Of a DNA stretch of 64,000 bases, positions 28,601 through 36,640 are shown piece by piece. The stretch spans positions 124,001 through 188,000 of the forward strand of contig CAYWEN010000010.1 of assembly GCA_964457545.1 (NCBI GenBank), read 5' to 3'. Positions within the stretch are counted from its first letter, which is position 1; every line of letters starts with the position of its first letter. A program made the position numbers and the translations under genes. The notes beneath the pieces are model-generated. The model did not search any database. It was not told the origin of the DNA and saw only the letters and a program-made list of their open reading frames with translations. The stretch is from JAGGTJ01 sp964457545. Lineage in GTDB: Bacteria; Desulfobacterota; DSM-4660; Desulfatiglandales; Desulfatiglandaceae.

Positions 28601-29526
28601 TGGAAGATATAAGAGGGCTTGGTTTTGATGCATATCTTTTGAAGCCTGTCAGACAATCGGATCTGTTTGACTGTATATCTTCGATACTTGCAGATAAATC
28701 CGCCAAAGGAGAAAAAAAGGCCAGCAAGGCGCATAGCTCAGGCAAGCTTCGTCGGGGCAAGGTGTCTGTACTTGTTGCTGAAGACAATATTGTCAATCAA
28801 CAGGTGGCGCAGGCCCTGCTGAAAAAACTGGGCGTGGATGCCGAAGTTGCAGATAACGGTGTAATGGCCCTCAGGGCACTTGAAGCAAGGCATTATGATC
28901 TTGTGCTTATGGATATGCAGATGCCTGAAATGGATGGGGTTGAGGCTACAAAACAGATTCGCAGTCCTGAATCTGATGTGCTTGACCATGATATTCCTAT
29001 CATTGCCATGACGGCCAATGCCCTTAAGGGAGACAGAGAAACATGTATCAAGGCAGGGATGAATGACTATCTGACAAAACCGGTCAACCCGAATACCCTT
29101 GCTGAGATTCTTGACAAATGGCTTCCCGGCAAAATATCTCAGGGAGGAGAGAAAACAGAGAAAAATTTTTTATCGGAAGAGAATAGTGAGCTTCCAGTCT
29201 TTGACAGCGCAGGGACATTGGCCCGTTTGATGGATGATGCAGAACTTGTAAAAACTGTAGTAAATGCCTTTTTGGATGACATACCGCATAAGTTGGAAGA
29301 TATGGACAGATACCTGAATGAAGGGGCCATGAAAGATGCAGAACGTAATGCCCATACCATCAAGGGGGCATCTGCCAATGTGGGAGCAGAGCGGTTGCGT
29401 TTTGCGGCATTTGAGACAGAAAAGGCAGCGAAAAAGGGGGATATGGAAGCAGTCAGGGCACATATGGCTGTAATGAACACGGAGTTTGAGGTTTTCAGGC
29501 AAATGGTAAGCGAGAACCTCTTGTAA
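25657..29526 (+). CDS. Hybrid histidine kinase with PhnD-like periplasmic sensor
   Basis: A 1289-residue multi-domain sensor. A signal/anchor segment is followed by a periplasmic phosphonate-binding-like domain (~38-310; IRIGVLAKRGY, VDFILANPYIYICLE), a transmembrane helix (~330-352), two PAS-like domains, then HisKA (His651 in SHEIRTPMNG), an ATPase domain (NAIKFT, DTGIGI, GTGLGLAI), two receivers (Asp944 and Asp1086) and a C-terminal Hpt (His1233 in AHTIKG). The sensor resembles that of tetrathionate sensor TtrS, but the ligand is unknown. The first PAS-like domain has four cysteines, including CSFC, that could bind metal or respond to redox. The next gene, a receiver-GGDEF protein, is a plausible phosphorelay target. 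Confidence 0.92.
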   Translation: MKQTMSRTVLILISFILVFDICVYADQPPSFHDRDMHDIRIGVLAKRGYQLCLKKWVPTAEYLTENIQGYRFSIVPLAFDKCDMAIQKKGVDFILANPYIYICLEKKYAVERIATLNNRRVTGTYTLFGGVIFCRKDRNDIHTLHDLENKSFMAVDKNSFGGWLAAWREIKKAGIDPFRDFRTLSFGGTHDAVVYAVKDRKVDAGTVRTDTLERMSHEGKIRLEDFRVINGSLHDASKVDFLCSTALYPEWPFAKAPYTPTGLAKKVSVALLMMPPDCEAARAAKCAGWTIPLNYRHVHDCLIDLRIGPYRDYAKVSLVQAIQQHRNVTFAFAGLMFAITLFAIYALVLAMKQRRMKKRTQLLLDGIPNPAWLVTRDRHIVMQNMASESFGSKTGGYCWEGIIHLDALSDECREAYKKTGVPLPGTKCSFCMADEALDKQESFNKELEINDAVFDIAWIPLGKDLYLHYAIDITRHKEVEKELKFQKMDLQRYIDHLSTFTARLSADGTVLAVNRTALQQCCSTAEKIIGKPFWDAPWWNYDKALQARVKEYVLRAARLESVCAEEKIAIKDGFMEINFRLNPVLNSAVNDKTVEYIVAEGQDITYLKETEEYLRKLQEELKNAIAMANSMASRAEEANIAKSEFLANMSHEIRTPMNGVIGMISLLLDTSLSDEQRYFAETVKSSAESLLSIINDILDFSKIEAGKLDLETIVFDLRGMMDDLASALAIPSEEKGLEFICAADPDVPDHLAGDPVRLRQILVNLAGNAIKFTEQGEVAVRASLYDETNDDVVLRFSVKDTGIGIPKEKQVVLFDKFTQADASTTRNYGGTGLGLAISKQLAEMMGGEIGVISEEGKGSEFWFTVKLKRHYGKEDRETQTLVPADLCNAHILVVDDNATNREVLMAQFAAWGIRGEDAPDGNTALQLMYKAYGAKDPFRAAVIDMQMPRMDGIELAQAIKSDARLEDIHLVLSSSMGKIGTLEDIRGLGFDAYLLKPVRQSDLFDCISSILADKSAKGEKKASKAHSSGKLRRGKVSVLVAEDNIVNQQVAQALLKKLGVDAEVADNGVMALRALEARHYDLVLMDMQMPEMDGVEATKQIRSPESDVLDHDIPIIAMTANALKGDRETCIKAGMNDYLTKPVNPNTLAEILDKWLPGKISQGGEKTEKNFLSEENSELPVFDSAGTLARLMDDAELVKTVVNAFLDDIPHKLEDMDRYLNEGAMKDAERNAHTIKGASANVGAERLRFAAFETEKAAKKGDMEAVRAHMAVMNTEFEVFRQMVSENLL

Positions 29527-29609
29527 TGGTTCAGAAGGTGGCTACAGAGCATTAAGACCTGAATGAGGTATATGCCGCCCCTTACGGGTAAGGTCGGGAG
29601 AATGCAGGA

Positions 29610-30527
29610 ATGCGTATACTGATAGCTGAAGACGATTTGACATCCCGTATGGTTCTTGGCAGTGTGTTGAAAAAAAGCGGGTATGATGTGGTTGAGGCCG
29701 TTAATGGTGCCAAGGCCTGGAACATAATGAAACAGGATGATGCGCCGAAACTTGCCATACTGGATTGGGTGATGCCAGAGATGGACGGATTGGATGTCTT
29801 GCGCAAGATTCGTAAGATCCAGACCGACAATCCTCCCTACATCATTATGCTGACCTCAAAAGGAGACAAGACCCATGTGATAACAGGGCTTGATGCAGGG
29901 GCCAATGATTACCTCAGCAAGCCTTTTGATCCAGGTGAACTCAAGGCCCGTATAGGTGTTGGAATACGTATGATAAAACTGCAGGAAGAACTTATCAAGA
30001 GCAGGGAATTATTGCTTTATCAGGCCACCTATGATCCGTTAACAGGTTTGCTGAATCGCAGGGCTATCTTTGACAAATTACGCCAGGAACTGTCACGGGC
30101 CAAACGTAACAATGGTTTTGTTATGGTGGGTATATGTGATATAGACTATTTCAAGGATGTCAATGACAGATATGGCCATCAGACAGGAGATGATGTGTTG
30201 ACCGGATTATCCTGCATTCTGAAGAGCAGTCTCAGAGAATATGATTCATTGGGGCGTATAGGGGGTGAGGAATTTCTTGCAGTGATTCCCGTAGACAAAG
30301 AGGTGGATCCAGTCCCTTTGTTTAACCGGTTACGTGAAAATATTGCTAAAAGCAAAATTAAGACTCGCACAGGGGTACTGTCTGTTACAATAAGTATTGG
30401 AGTTGCCTGTGCAACAAAAAGCAGCAGCGAGGAAAGTGTTGTAAAGGCTGCTGATGCCGCCCTGTACAGGGCCAAAAGATCAGGCCGCGACTGCGTTGTT
30501 TTTGATGAATCCTGCAGTTTGACATAA
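29610..30527 (+). CDS. Response-regulator diguanylate cyclase (receiver-GGDEF)
   Basis: A 305-residue protein with a receiver (phospho-site Asp52 in AILDWVMPEMDG; NDYLSKPFDPGEL) linked by a helix to a GGDEF domain that would make cyclic di-GMP from GTP. The active-site loop reads GGEEF (about residues 218-222), a functional variant, and an RxxD inhibitory site (REYD) lies exactly five residues before it, as in product-inhibited cyclases. The start is ATG 29610. It sits 83 bp downstream of the hybrid kinase in the same direction, so phosphorylation by that kinase is a reasonable inference. Confidence 0.94.
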   Translation: MRILIAEDDLTSRMVLGSVLKKSGYDVVEAVNGAKAWNIMKQDDAPKLAILDWVMPEMDGLDVLRKIRKIQTDNPPYIIMLTSKGDKTHVITGLDAGANDYLSKPFDPGELKARIGVGIRMIKLQEELIKSRELLLYQATYDPLTGLLNRRAIFDKLRQELSRAKRNNGFVMVGICDIDYFKDVNDRYGHQTGDDVLTGLSCILKSSLREYDSLGRIGGEEFLAVIPVDKEVDPVPLFNRLRENIAKSKIKTRTGVLSVTISIGVACATKSSSEESVVKAADAALYRAKRSGRDCVVFDESCSLT

Positions 30528-30579
30528 AAACCTGTTTCACAGAACAGCAGTCATTTCTGCAAGAATCTTTTTTTGAACG

Positions 30580-30602
30580 TCTGCCGTGTCGGACACGGCA
30601 GA
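30580..30602. terminator. Hairpin between convergent genes, possible terminator
   Basis: TCTGCCGTG and CACGGCAGA form a 9-bp stem with a 5-nt loop between the ends of the diguanylate cyclase gene (plus) and cooT (minus). On the plus strand only a short TTTT follows, so termination strength is uncertain. Confidence 0.5.
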
Positions 30603-30629
30603 AGGTTTTGTACATCCCCGTGTTTTTCT

Positions 30630-30821
30630 CTACTCCACGGGCTCGAACAAAAGTTTACCTTTGGTATTGTCATAGAGCCTGAGTCTGCCCCTGAACATCT
30701 TCTGTTCGCCAAAGATACTGATCAGCCTGACCTTATCATCTTCCAGTTCCACAACATCAACGCTTTCAAGGATCTTTTTTTCATTTCCATTATCCAGGAT
30801 AAACGCATGTGCTTCACACAT
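30630..30821 (-). CDS. CooT-family nickel-binding protein
   Basis: A 63-residue protein that starts MCEAHAFI and continues with ILESVDVVELEDD, ISIFGEQKMFRGRL. This matches the CooT family, small dimeric proteins whose Cys2 binds Ni(II); the founding member serves maturation of carbon monoxide dehydrogenase. The gene has a strong GGGAGGTG site 4 nt before the ATG, which supports expression. No CO dehydrogenase or other nickel enzyme gene is visible nearby, so the client enzyme is unknown. It is convergent with the diguanylate cyclase gene. A longer plus-strand ORF over the same bases has no features and is rejected. Confidence 0.85.
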   Translation of the reverse strand: MCEAHAFILDNGNEKKILESVDVVELEDDKVRLISIFGEQKMFRGRLRLYDNTKGKLLFEPVE

Positions 30822-31013
30822 GTTACACCTCCCGATCTGTTGGTTTGTCGGTTTTTGTCCCTATCAACATATTGTATCTATACCCATGATACAGGTTTTG
30901 TCAAGGAGTGTAACGGGAAATAACAGAAAGACCTTTCATCTCTGTATACAAGAATGGCAATACTGTTAGATTCAGGCCGCAAACCGGTTGTATTGCAAAA
31001 AACAGAAGGCGGG

Positions 31014-31760
31014 TCAGTCCTTTTTCCTTATAAGCAGCATTGACAGATAGTCTGGATTTGTATCGGGATGTTCAGATATGTTTTTTACTATATTTTCTCC
31101 GGTCAGGCCGCATCTTGAAACAAGGACGGATCTGTCCGCAAGATCTAACTTTGTGAGGGTGTCCAGTATTTTTCTGTACTTGCGATACACCTTAAGGATT
31201 ACCACTGTGTTTGATGTGTCAACTGCCTTTTTCAGATTCCCCTCTCCAAGTGCTCCGGACATGACTGTAAAAGATTCCTCTGCCTTTGCCATAATCTGTC
31301 CTGCTCTTGCTGCTGCTGCATGATAAGATGTGATGCCGGGGATAATTTTTATTGATATGCGGGGGTCGTTTTTCTGTACTGCCTCCATCAGATAGCCAAA
31401 GGTACTGTAGGTCATGGGGTCACCTAATGTAATAAATGCAGCGTCCTTTCCTTCTTTTATCGTGGAAATTACCTTTGATGCATTGTCCTGCCATGCAGTT
31501 TCAAGAATCTTTTTATCAAGTGTCATGGGAAAACCGAGGTGAATAACCGGTGTGTCTTTTTTTAAATGGGGTGATACAATCTCTTCTGCAAGAGAATAGG
31601 TGTTCTTTGTTGATGATGCTGCAAATACTACAGATACCTTTTGTAATATGTTTACTGCCTTAAGGGTGATGAATTCAGGGTCTCCAGGACCAATACCTAT
31701 GCCGTACAATATTCCTGTTTGCATCATATTTACCGTAAGATTTGTGTTATTGCCATCCAT
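31014..31760 (-). CDS. cobI: Precorrin-2/cobalt-factor II C20-methyltransferase
   Basis: The enzyme adds a SAM-derived methyl group to C20 of the corrin precursor (cobI, called cbiL in the anaerobic pathway). The 248-residue protein has the family signatures GIGIGPGDPEFITLKA near the N-terminus and FITLGDPMTYSTF in the middle, then IIPGITSYHAAAA. The first ~16 residues look like an extension, so an internal Met is a possible start. It is the last gene of the riboswitch-controlled minus-strand operon, 21 bp after the binding-protein gene. In an anaerobe the cobalt-factor II substrate is more likely than precorrin-2. Confidence 0.92.
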   Translation of the reverse strand: MDGNNTNLTVNMMQTGILYGIGIGPGDPEFITLKAVNILQKVSVVFAASSTKNTYSLAEEIVSPHLKKDTPVIHLGFPMTLDKKILETAWQDNASKVISTIKEGKDAAFITLGDPMTYSTFGYLMEAVQKNDPRISIKIIPGITSYHAAAARAGQIMAKAEESFTVMSGALGEGNLKKAVDTSNTVVILKVYRKYRKILDTLTKLDLADRSVLVSRCGLTGENIVKNISEHPDTNPDYLSMLLIRKKD

Positions 31761-31781
31761 AAACAGGCCTTTCAGCCGGTT

Positions 31782-33209
31782 TCATCTAAGACTTTTTTCT
31801 TTTGCCAGTTTGACTGCCTTAAAGACCTCAATACCAGAGAGAGGTTTTGCGGGATTAAAGCGTCCATTCTTGTCAAGATTCATGATGCCAAGTCCAACAA
31901 CTGCCTGAATCTGGGCAAAAAAGGGCGAATCTGAGGAAACGTCTTTGATATTTACAGGTTTTGAATCCGGAAGATCAAAGCAGATAAAGATGGCAAATGC
32001 AAGTGTTTGCCTTTTAAGAGGCATGTCCGGATAAAACCTGTATTTGTTTGTTTTGGGGAATACCCCCCTGTAAACGGCGGTTTCTATGAATTTGTATCGC
32101 CTTCCACCCATGTAGTCAACATCCCTGAACTCCCCATATTTATGTTTTTTATTTGCCCTTTTTTGAATGTCATGTCTGTAGTCAGGGGTTTTGATGCGCA
32201 TGTTCGTTATCTTGACAAGCATTTCAGCAAAGTCTGCCCTTGTTATTTCGGGTATGTTCATGAACTGGCTGATATCGTTAAAACGTGCAGGGTACAGAAT
32301 CCTGCCAATCTCGTATATCCCGTCCAGAAGCCTCATGGTAGGCCTGGATATTATCTTTTCATCCACTATGTATATTTGTCCGTTTCTGACCGCCTTGATG
32401 GCCGCAAATCCCGGCTCTTCCTTAATGCGTCTTACAGTAACGTGATTCATTGCTCCTGTCTGAGCTATGTATATATCTATGTCGTCTGCGTGAGAAAGTA
32501 TCTTTTCTTTGCCGTAAGATGCAATGTTTGTATTTCTGTGTGCCTTTGCATCTTGCGCAACATTTATGCCTCCTGCTGTTCTTAATGCAAATATTGCAAT
32601 GGAATCGGGAGAAAAGGTTTTCATTCTGCTGTGAATGGATTCTAAAAATACCCTCTTTTTCCTGGACACAGGAATGTCTTCTGTAAGCCTTTTTGTCCTT
32701 TCCAGTCCGGCCTTGAAATCCCTTATCATTTCATTGGCACGGGATTCCCTTCCTGTAAGCATCCCTAATTTTTTCCAGTAGGAATACATTTCAGTTACTG
32801 TTCTTGGCTGCAATGATACTACAACAATTCCTGCATCTTGAAGCTTTGCAACAAAATTGGGGTAGCCCTTGGCTATCATTGGCCTTATCAGTATCAAGTC
32901 CGGATTGGCGAGAATGAATTTCTCAGTATCATCATGATAACTGAAAACAGGCTTGCGAATCACAGGAGGAGGAAACGCCTCATGTTTGGATACCCCGATG
33001 ATTTCTTTGTCAAGACCAAGGGAAAACAGATTTTCTGTGTGGGCCCCATACAGGGATATTATTCTTTTGAAGGGGGACCTGACAGTTATGGTGTGTCCTG
33101 AACGGTCTTTAAAACTGCTGTTTTTGGCATCTGCATCTGCGCCGGATACGGCAAATATAAAAAGCAGTACAATGACAAATGCATGTTTTTTGATACTGTT
33201 ATTTTTCAT
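31782..33209 (-). CDS. Corrinoid ABC transporter binding protein with SLH-like C-terminus
   Basis: A 475-residue exported protein with a signal peptide (~1-27). Residues ~35-300 are a BtuF/FecB-type periplasmic binding domain (RIISLYGAHTENLFSLGLDKEIIG, NPDLILIRP). The rest is unusual: ITRADFAEMLVKITNM, FYPDMPLKRQTLAFAIF and FFAQIQAVVGLGIMNLDKNG are separated like the motifs of S-layer-homology domains, which bind cell-wall or envelope polymers. Such a fusion would tether the binding protein. The start overlaps the ATPase gene by 11 bp. Given the riboswitch and flanking genes, the ligand is probably a corrinoid or its tetrapyrrole precursor; haem or iron chelates are alternatives. Confidence 0.83.
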   Translation of the reverse strand: MKNNSIKKHAFVIVLLFIFAVSGADADAKNSSFKDRSGHTITVRSPFKRIISLYGAHTENLFSLGLDKEIIGVSKHEAFPPPVIRKPVFSYHDDTEKFILANPDLILIRPMIAKGYPNFVAKLQDAGIVVVSLQPRTVTEMYSYWKKLGMLTGRESRANEMIRDFKAGLERTKRLTEDIPVSRKKRVFLESIHSRMKTFSPDSIAIFALRTAGGINVAQDAKAHRNTNIASYGKEKILSHADDIDIYIAQTGAMNHVTVRRIKEEPGFAAIKAVRNGQIYIVDEKIISRPTMRLLDGIYEIGRILYPARFNDISQFMNIPEITRADFAEMLVKITNMRIKTPDYRHDIQKRANKKHKYGEFRDVDYMGGRRYKFIETAVYRGVFPKTNKYRFYPDMPLKRQTLAFAIFICFDLPDSKPVNIKDVSSDSPFFAQIQAVVGLGIMNLDKNGRFNPAKPLSGIEVFKAVKLAKEKSLR

Positions 33210-33984
33210 GTCTGTATATTACCTGTTTTGAATTTGAATACATGTCAAAGTAGACCTTTGAATCCACCTCAAATATATCCTTTATGTTTTGTTCGTTAAA
33301 AACATCGCTGGTATCTCCGGTTATTATTCTGTGACCTGCTTTCATAAAAACCAGCCTGTCACAAAAAGCAGAGGCAAGGTTAAGATTGTGCATGGCTGCA
33401 ATAACGCTTTTGCCTCTTTCCCTGACCATTTTTGAGACTATGTCAAGGGTCTGCAAGGTATGTTTGATATCCATATTGGAGGTAGCTTCATCCATGATGA
33501 TAACAGGGGTGTCCTGAGCCAGTGCCCTTGCAAACACAACACGCTGCTTTTCTCCTCCACTCAAGTTTGTGACATGTTCTTCAGCAAGCTGTTCAATTTC
33601 CATCTGTTCCATAACATGTGTAACAATATCCATGTCTTTTGATGAGGGATCGGCAAATCTTGGTATGTGCGGGTGTCTGCCCATCATTACCACTTCCCTT
33701 ACAGTAAAGGGAAAGTTGATATAAAAATCCTGAGGCACAAGGGCCAGTTCGCGCGCAATATTACGACGGCTCATACAGGTTATGTTGTTACCTCTGTAGA
33801 CAATATTCCCCGAGTCCGGTTTCCTGTTTTTCAGGATCAGATCCAGCAGGGTGGTCTTTCCGCATCCATTGGGGCCAAGTATGCCGTAGAAAAGACCTCT
33901 TTCAAAATCAAGGTCAAGATGGCTGAAAACCGGTTTTTGTGCATAGGAAAAGGAAATGTCCCTTATGCAAAAGAGTTTATCCAC
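33199..33984 (-). CDS. btuD: Corrinoid ABC transporter ATPase (BtuD-like)
   Basis: The 261-residue ATP-hydrolysing subunit of a FecCD-type importer. Walker A is GPNGCGKTTL, the Q-loop region is ALVPQDFYINF, the signature is NLSGGEKQR and Walker B is VIIMDEATS. It overlaps the permease gene by 8 bp upstream and the binding-protein gene by 11 bp downstream, so the three are translationally coupled. Sequence alone does not separate B12 from haem or siderophore transporters of this family; the cobalamin riboswitch and the cobalt-pathway neighbours point to corrinoids. Confidence 0.92.
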   Translation of the reverse strand: MDKLFCIRDISFSYAQKPVFSHLDLDFERGLFYGILGPNGCGKTTLLDLILKNRKPDSGNIVYRGNNITCMSRRNIARELALVPQDFYINFPFTVREVVMMGRHPHIPRFADPSSKDMDIVTHVMEQMEIEQLAEEHVTNLSGGEKQRVVFARALAQDTPVIIMDEATSNMDIKHTLQTLDIVSKMVRERGKSVIAAMHNLNLASAFCDRLVFMKAGHRIITGDTSDVFNEQNIKDIFEVDSKVYFDMYSNSKQVIYRHEK

Positions 33985-35020
33985 GTGTTACACCAATTCT
34001 CTTTTTTCTGAATATGTAACAAAAGAATGGACCGCCTATAAGTGCAGTCAGTACACCTATGGGTATTTCATGGGGAAGCACTGCACGTGTAACCGTATCT
34101 GCAATGAGGAGCAGAATGGCGCCCGCAAGAGCCGACGTCGGAATCAGCGCCCTGTTGTCAGGTCCGAGAAAGAAACGCATAAGGTGGGGAATAACAAGTC
34201 CCACAAATCCTATGATACCGGATACCGAAACACAACCCGCTGTAACAAGGGATGCTGTTATCAGCAAAATAATCCTTACACGTCTGGTCTCAATACCGAG
34301 AGACAGTGCAGACCTGTCTCCAAGGGACATTATGTTAAGGTCCCTGCTGAAAAACATGCATACAAGGAATCCTGCAAAAACGAATGCCAATACAAGAAAG
34401 ACATCCAACCATGTTTTGGAGCCAAAGCTGCCCATCAACCAGAATATTATTATTGAAACCTGTTCGTCGGCCAGATACTTGAGAAAACTGATTCCTGCAG
34501 ACAGTATGGAGGCTACTATAATTCCTGAAAGTATCAGATTGTTTGATGATGTGTTGCCATCAGATGATGCAATAAAGATAACGGCAACAAGAGTAACAAG
34601 TGCCCCTGCAAAGGCAAATACCGGCACGGTGTACAAACCTAAAAACATCATATCTGAAAGAAGGGCAATAGCTGCCCCAAAGGCTGCACCAGCAGATATT
34701 CCAAGTGTGTAGGGATCTGCAAGAGGGTTCATGAGAATACCCTGAAATACAACTCCTGCAATGGAAAGACCTGCGCCAACAATTGCAGATGTTAGTATGC
34801 GCGGTAATCTTACGGCCATGATAACATATGGAATAACATGGCCCGTTTCTGCAAGAGAGGTTGTGTCTCCTGTTATTGCAGCAGCAATAACCATTAATAC
34901 CTGCCTGGGCGATATCTTTATATATCCCATGCAGGTGGATACAACTATGACAGCTGCAAGCAAAAATATAAGGAAAAACATTTTGATGGTGAGATTTCCT
35001 TTTGCATCTTTTTTTTGCAT
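33977..35020 (-). CDS. btuC: Corrinoid ABC transporter permease (BtuC-like)
   Basis: A 347-residue FecCD-family permease, expected to have about ten membrane helices. Characteristic stretches are RLPRILTSAIVGAGLSIAGV, NPLADPYTLGISAGAAFGA and a C-terminal GFVGLVIPHLMRF with LPHEIPIGVLTALIGGPFF. The start codon has only a poor Shine-Dalgarno, and 185 bp separate it from cbiK; that spacer contains a 12-bp inverted repeat. It forms an importer with the overlapping ATPase and the binding protein. Confidence 0.94.
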   Translation of the reverse strand: MQKKDAKGNLTIKMFFLIFLLAAVIVVSTCMGYIKISPRQVLMVIAAAITGDTTSLAETGHVIPYVIMAVRLPRILTSAIVGAGLSIAGVVFQGILMNPLADPYTLGISAGAAFGAAIALLSDMMFLGLYTVPVFAFAGALVTLVAVIFIASSDGNTSSNNLILSGIIVASILSAGISFLKYLADEQVSIIIFWLMGSFGSKTWLDVFLVLAFVFAGFLVCMFFSRDLNIMSLGDRSALSLGIETRRVRIILLITASLVTAGCVSVSGIIGFVGLVIPHLMRFFLGPDNRALIPTSALAGAILLLIADTVTRAVLPHEIPIGVLTALIGGPFFCYIFRKKRIGVTRG

Positions 35021-35137
35021 ATATTGAGGCCTGTAATTCCTGTTCTATAATCTGCGGGGCCCTTTGATCTTGTGCAAAAAAGCCTGTCTCCGGAAATGGG
35101 AGCCGTTTCCATGCAGTGAGAGTGAAAGGAATTGAAA

Positions 35138-35180
35138 ACTCCTTAGTGTGCAAACACTGGCGGGTGGAACACTAAGGAGT
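35138..35180 (-). promoter_or_regulatory. 12-bp inverted repeat between cbiK and btuC
   Basis: Arms ACTCCTTAGTGT (35138-35149) and ACACTAAGGAGT (35169-35180) are exact reverse complements with a 19-nt loop. It lies 26 bp after the cbiK stop. No U-run follows on the minus strand, so it is more likely an mRNA-stabilising or processing hairpin that sets differential expression of cbiK and the transporter than a simple terminator. Confidence 0.45.
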
Positions 35181-35205
35181 ATATGTAATGGGAGTTTTTA
35201 TACAA

Positions 35206-36189
35206 TCACAGTGTTATGTTGTTATCTTTTGCGACATCCTTTATGTGCTTTACATAGATATTGTCCCATTTCTGATTTTCACCCAGGCCCCTGATTATGC
35301 ATTTAACACGAATTCCCTCTTTTTTAAACGTGTTTTTCCATGAATCATCATCATTTCCTGCCATGTCATTATTTGCATGGTCGCCGGCAACGATCATAAG
35401 GGGCTTTAATATAATCTTCCTGATCTTACTGTGTTTTACTGCGAAGACCGTATCGCTTAAAGAGGGATATCCTTCAACTGTACCTATAAATATATGTGCC
35501 TTTGGATATGTCTTTCTCATTATCTGCTGGAATTCGGCATAAATGCCTGTGCTGAAAAACTCGTTTCCGTGGCCCATGTAGACCAGAGCAGAATTATTTT
35601 TTTCTGCGAGCATAACATCCTTGGCAAGTGTTTTGGCAGCAATCTTCATATCCTCATGATAATCGTGTGTCGGGCCAAACATGCCAAGTGCAGGTCTGCC
35701 TATTACCAGTTTTATAAAAGGTGAGTATTTTTTCTTTATGGTCTTTATACTGTTCAGACCTCTTACATAAGAGCAGAGATCCAGAAACTCCTCACCGCAA
35801 TAGATGTGGGTTGGCTGGACAATTATTGTCCTGTAGCCTGCATCCTGAAGTTCAGCAATGGTTGCAAGAGGTCCTTTTACATACAGTATTTCTTTTGGAA
35901 TATCTTTGTTTGCAGCAAGGAACCTGGTATCATGTTGTCTTTTATGCCATATCTTTCTGATAATATTGGATGTAAATGCTATTCTTACCTTTATGTTTGG
36001 AAACGCCTTTTGAACTGCCTTTTGTATGTTGGTAATGTTAAGCAGGGCAGAAGGATAACTCGTGCCAAACCCTGCCAGCACAATGGCCTTTTTGTTCGCA
36101 GGATGCTTCATGGCAACGGCCTGACTGACAATAATAAAAAAAAAGATTGTCGCTGTAATACCCACAAAAGTTTTCTTGAAAGTTTTCAT
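35206..36189 (-). CDS. cbiK: Exported sirohydrochlorin cobaltochelatase (CbiK type)
   Basis: CbiK inserts cobalt (or iron) into sirohydrochlorin. The 327-residue protein starts with a signal peptide (~1-26, ending SQAVA), so it acts outside the cytoplasm, like the periplasmic CbiK known from Desulfovibrio. Likely metal-binding and catalytic histidines are His128 (QPTHIY), His207 (MGHGNE) and His271 (GDHANND). It is the first gene after the cobalamin riboswitch and precedes the BtuCDF-like importer. A periplasmic chelatase beside an importer raises the possibility that metallated tetrapyrroles are taken up, or that the enzyme handles haem or cobalt traffic. Family call is firm, physiological role is not. 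Confidence 0.92.
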   Translation of the reverse strand: MKTFKKTFVGITATIFFFIIVSQAVAMKHPANKKAIVLAGFGTSYPSALLNITNIQKAVQKAFPNIKVRIAFTSNIIRKIWHKRQHDTRFLAANKDIPKEILYVKGPLATIAELQDAGYRTIIVQPTHIYCGEEFLDLCSYVRGLNSIKTIKKKYSPFIKLVIGRPALGMFGPTHDYHEDMKIAAKTLAKDVMLAEKNNSALVYMGHGNEFFSTGIYAEFQQIMRKTYPKAHIFIGTVEGYPSLSDTVFAVKHSKIRKIILKPLMIVAGDHANNDMAGNDDDSWKNTFKKEGIRVKCIIRGLGENQKWDNIYVKHIKDVAKDNNITL

Positions 36190-36544
36190 TTTAATACCTC
36201 CTGTGTTTCAAGATTTAAATTAGGAATGGAAACATAGCCAGTTTTCATTTTTATAAAATGATATGTTTCCGCAATATATACTTCTTGATATACTCCTTGC
36301 ACAGGATTGTGCAGGATCATCTGTCTGTTATGCTGCATGTCTGCGGCAGGACGGGAATAGACAGACACACATACAGGAAGACCTCCTGCATGAGATTGCC
36401 ATTATTCCTTGTTTTGGATAAATGTCATTTTTTAAGGACTGAAAAGTCAGGATTGTCTGGAAACTGATCTTGGGATGTGCATTACACAAATATAATTAAT
36501 CAAAAACATTGCGAAGTATTGCACTGCCTTTTTTCAAAAAAAAA

Positions 36545-36573
36545 CCCGGGCTGACTCATTACGTCAATCCGGG
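36545..36573 (-). terminator. Intrinsic terminator after the cobalamin riboswitch
   Basis: Read on the minus strand, CCCGGATTGAC and GTCAGCCCGGG form an 11-position stem (one mismatch, one G-U) with a 7-nt loop, followed directly by nine T. It lies about 70 nt after the riboswitch aptamer and about 355 bp before cbiK, so it is the likely expression platform: B12 binding would favour termination. Confidence 0.85.
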
Positions 36574-36640
36574 ATTTCCCTTTTTTATCCTCAAGATCAG
36601 CAGGAACAGACTTTTATCCTCGAAAAGCGTCCCTTTTATA

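Noticed and set aside
30573..30923. 116-codon plus-strand ORF opposite CooT
   Set aside because: No ribosome site or family features; the minus strand encodes a recognisable CooT protein with a strong site.
34059..34712. 217-codon plus-strand ORF opposite btuC
   Set aside because: It is a shadow of the permease gene; its composition (Thr, Ile, Pro and Ser runs) is that of an antisense frame.
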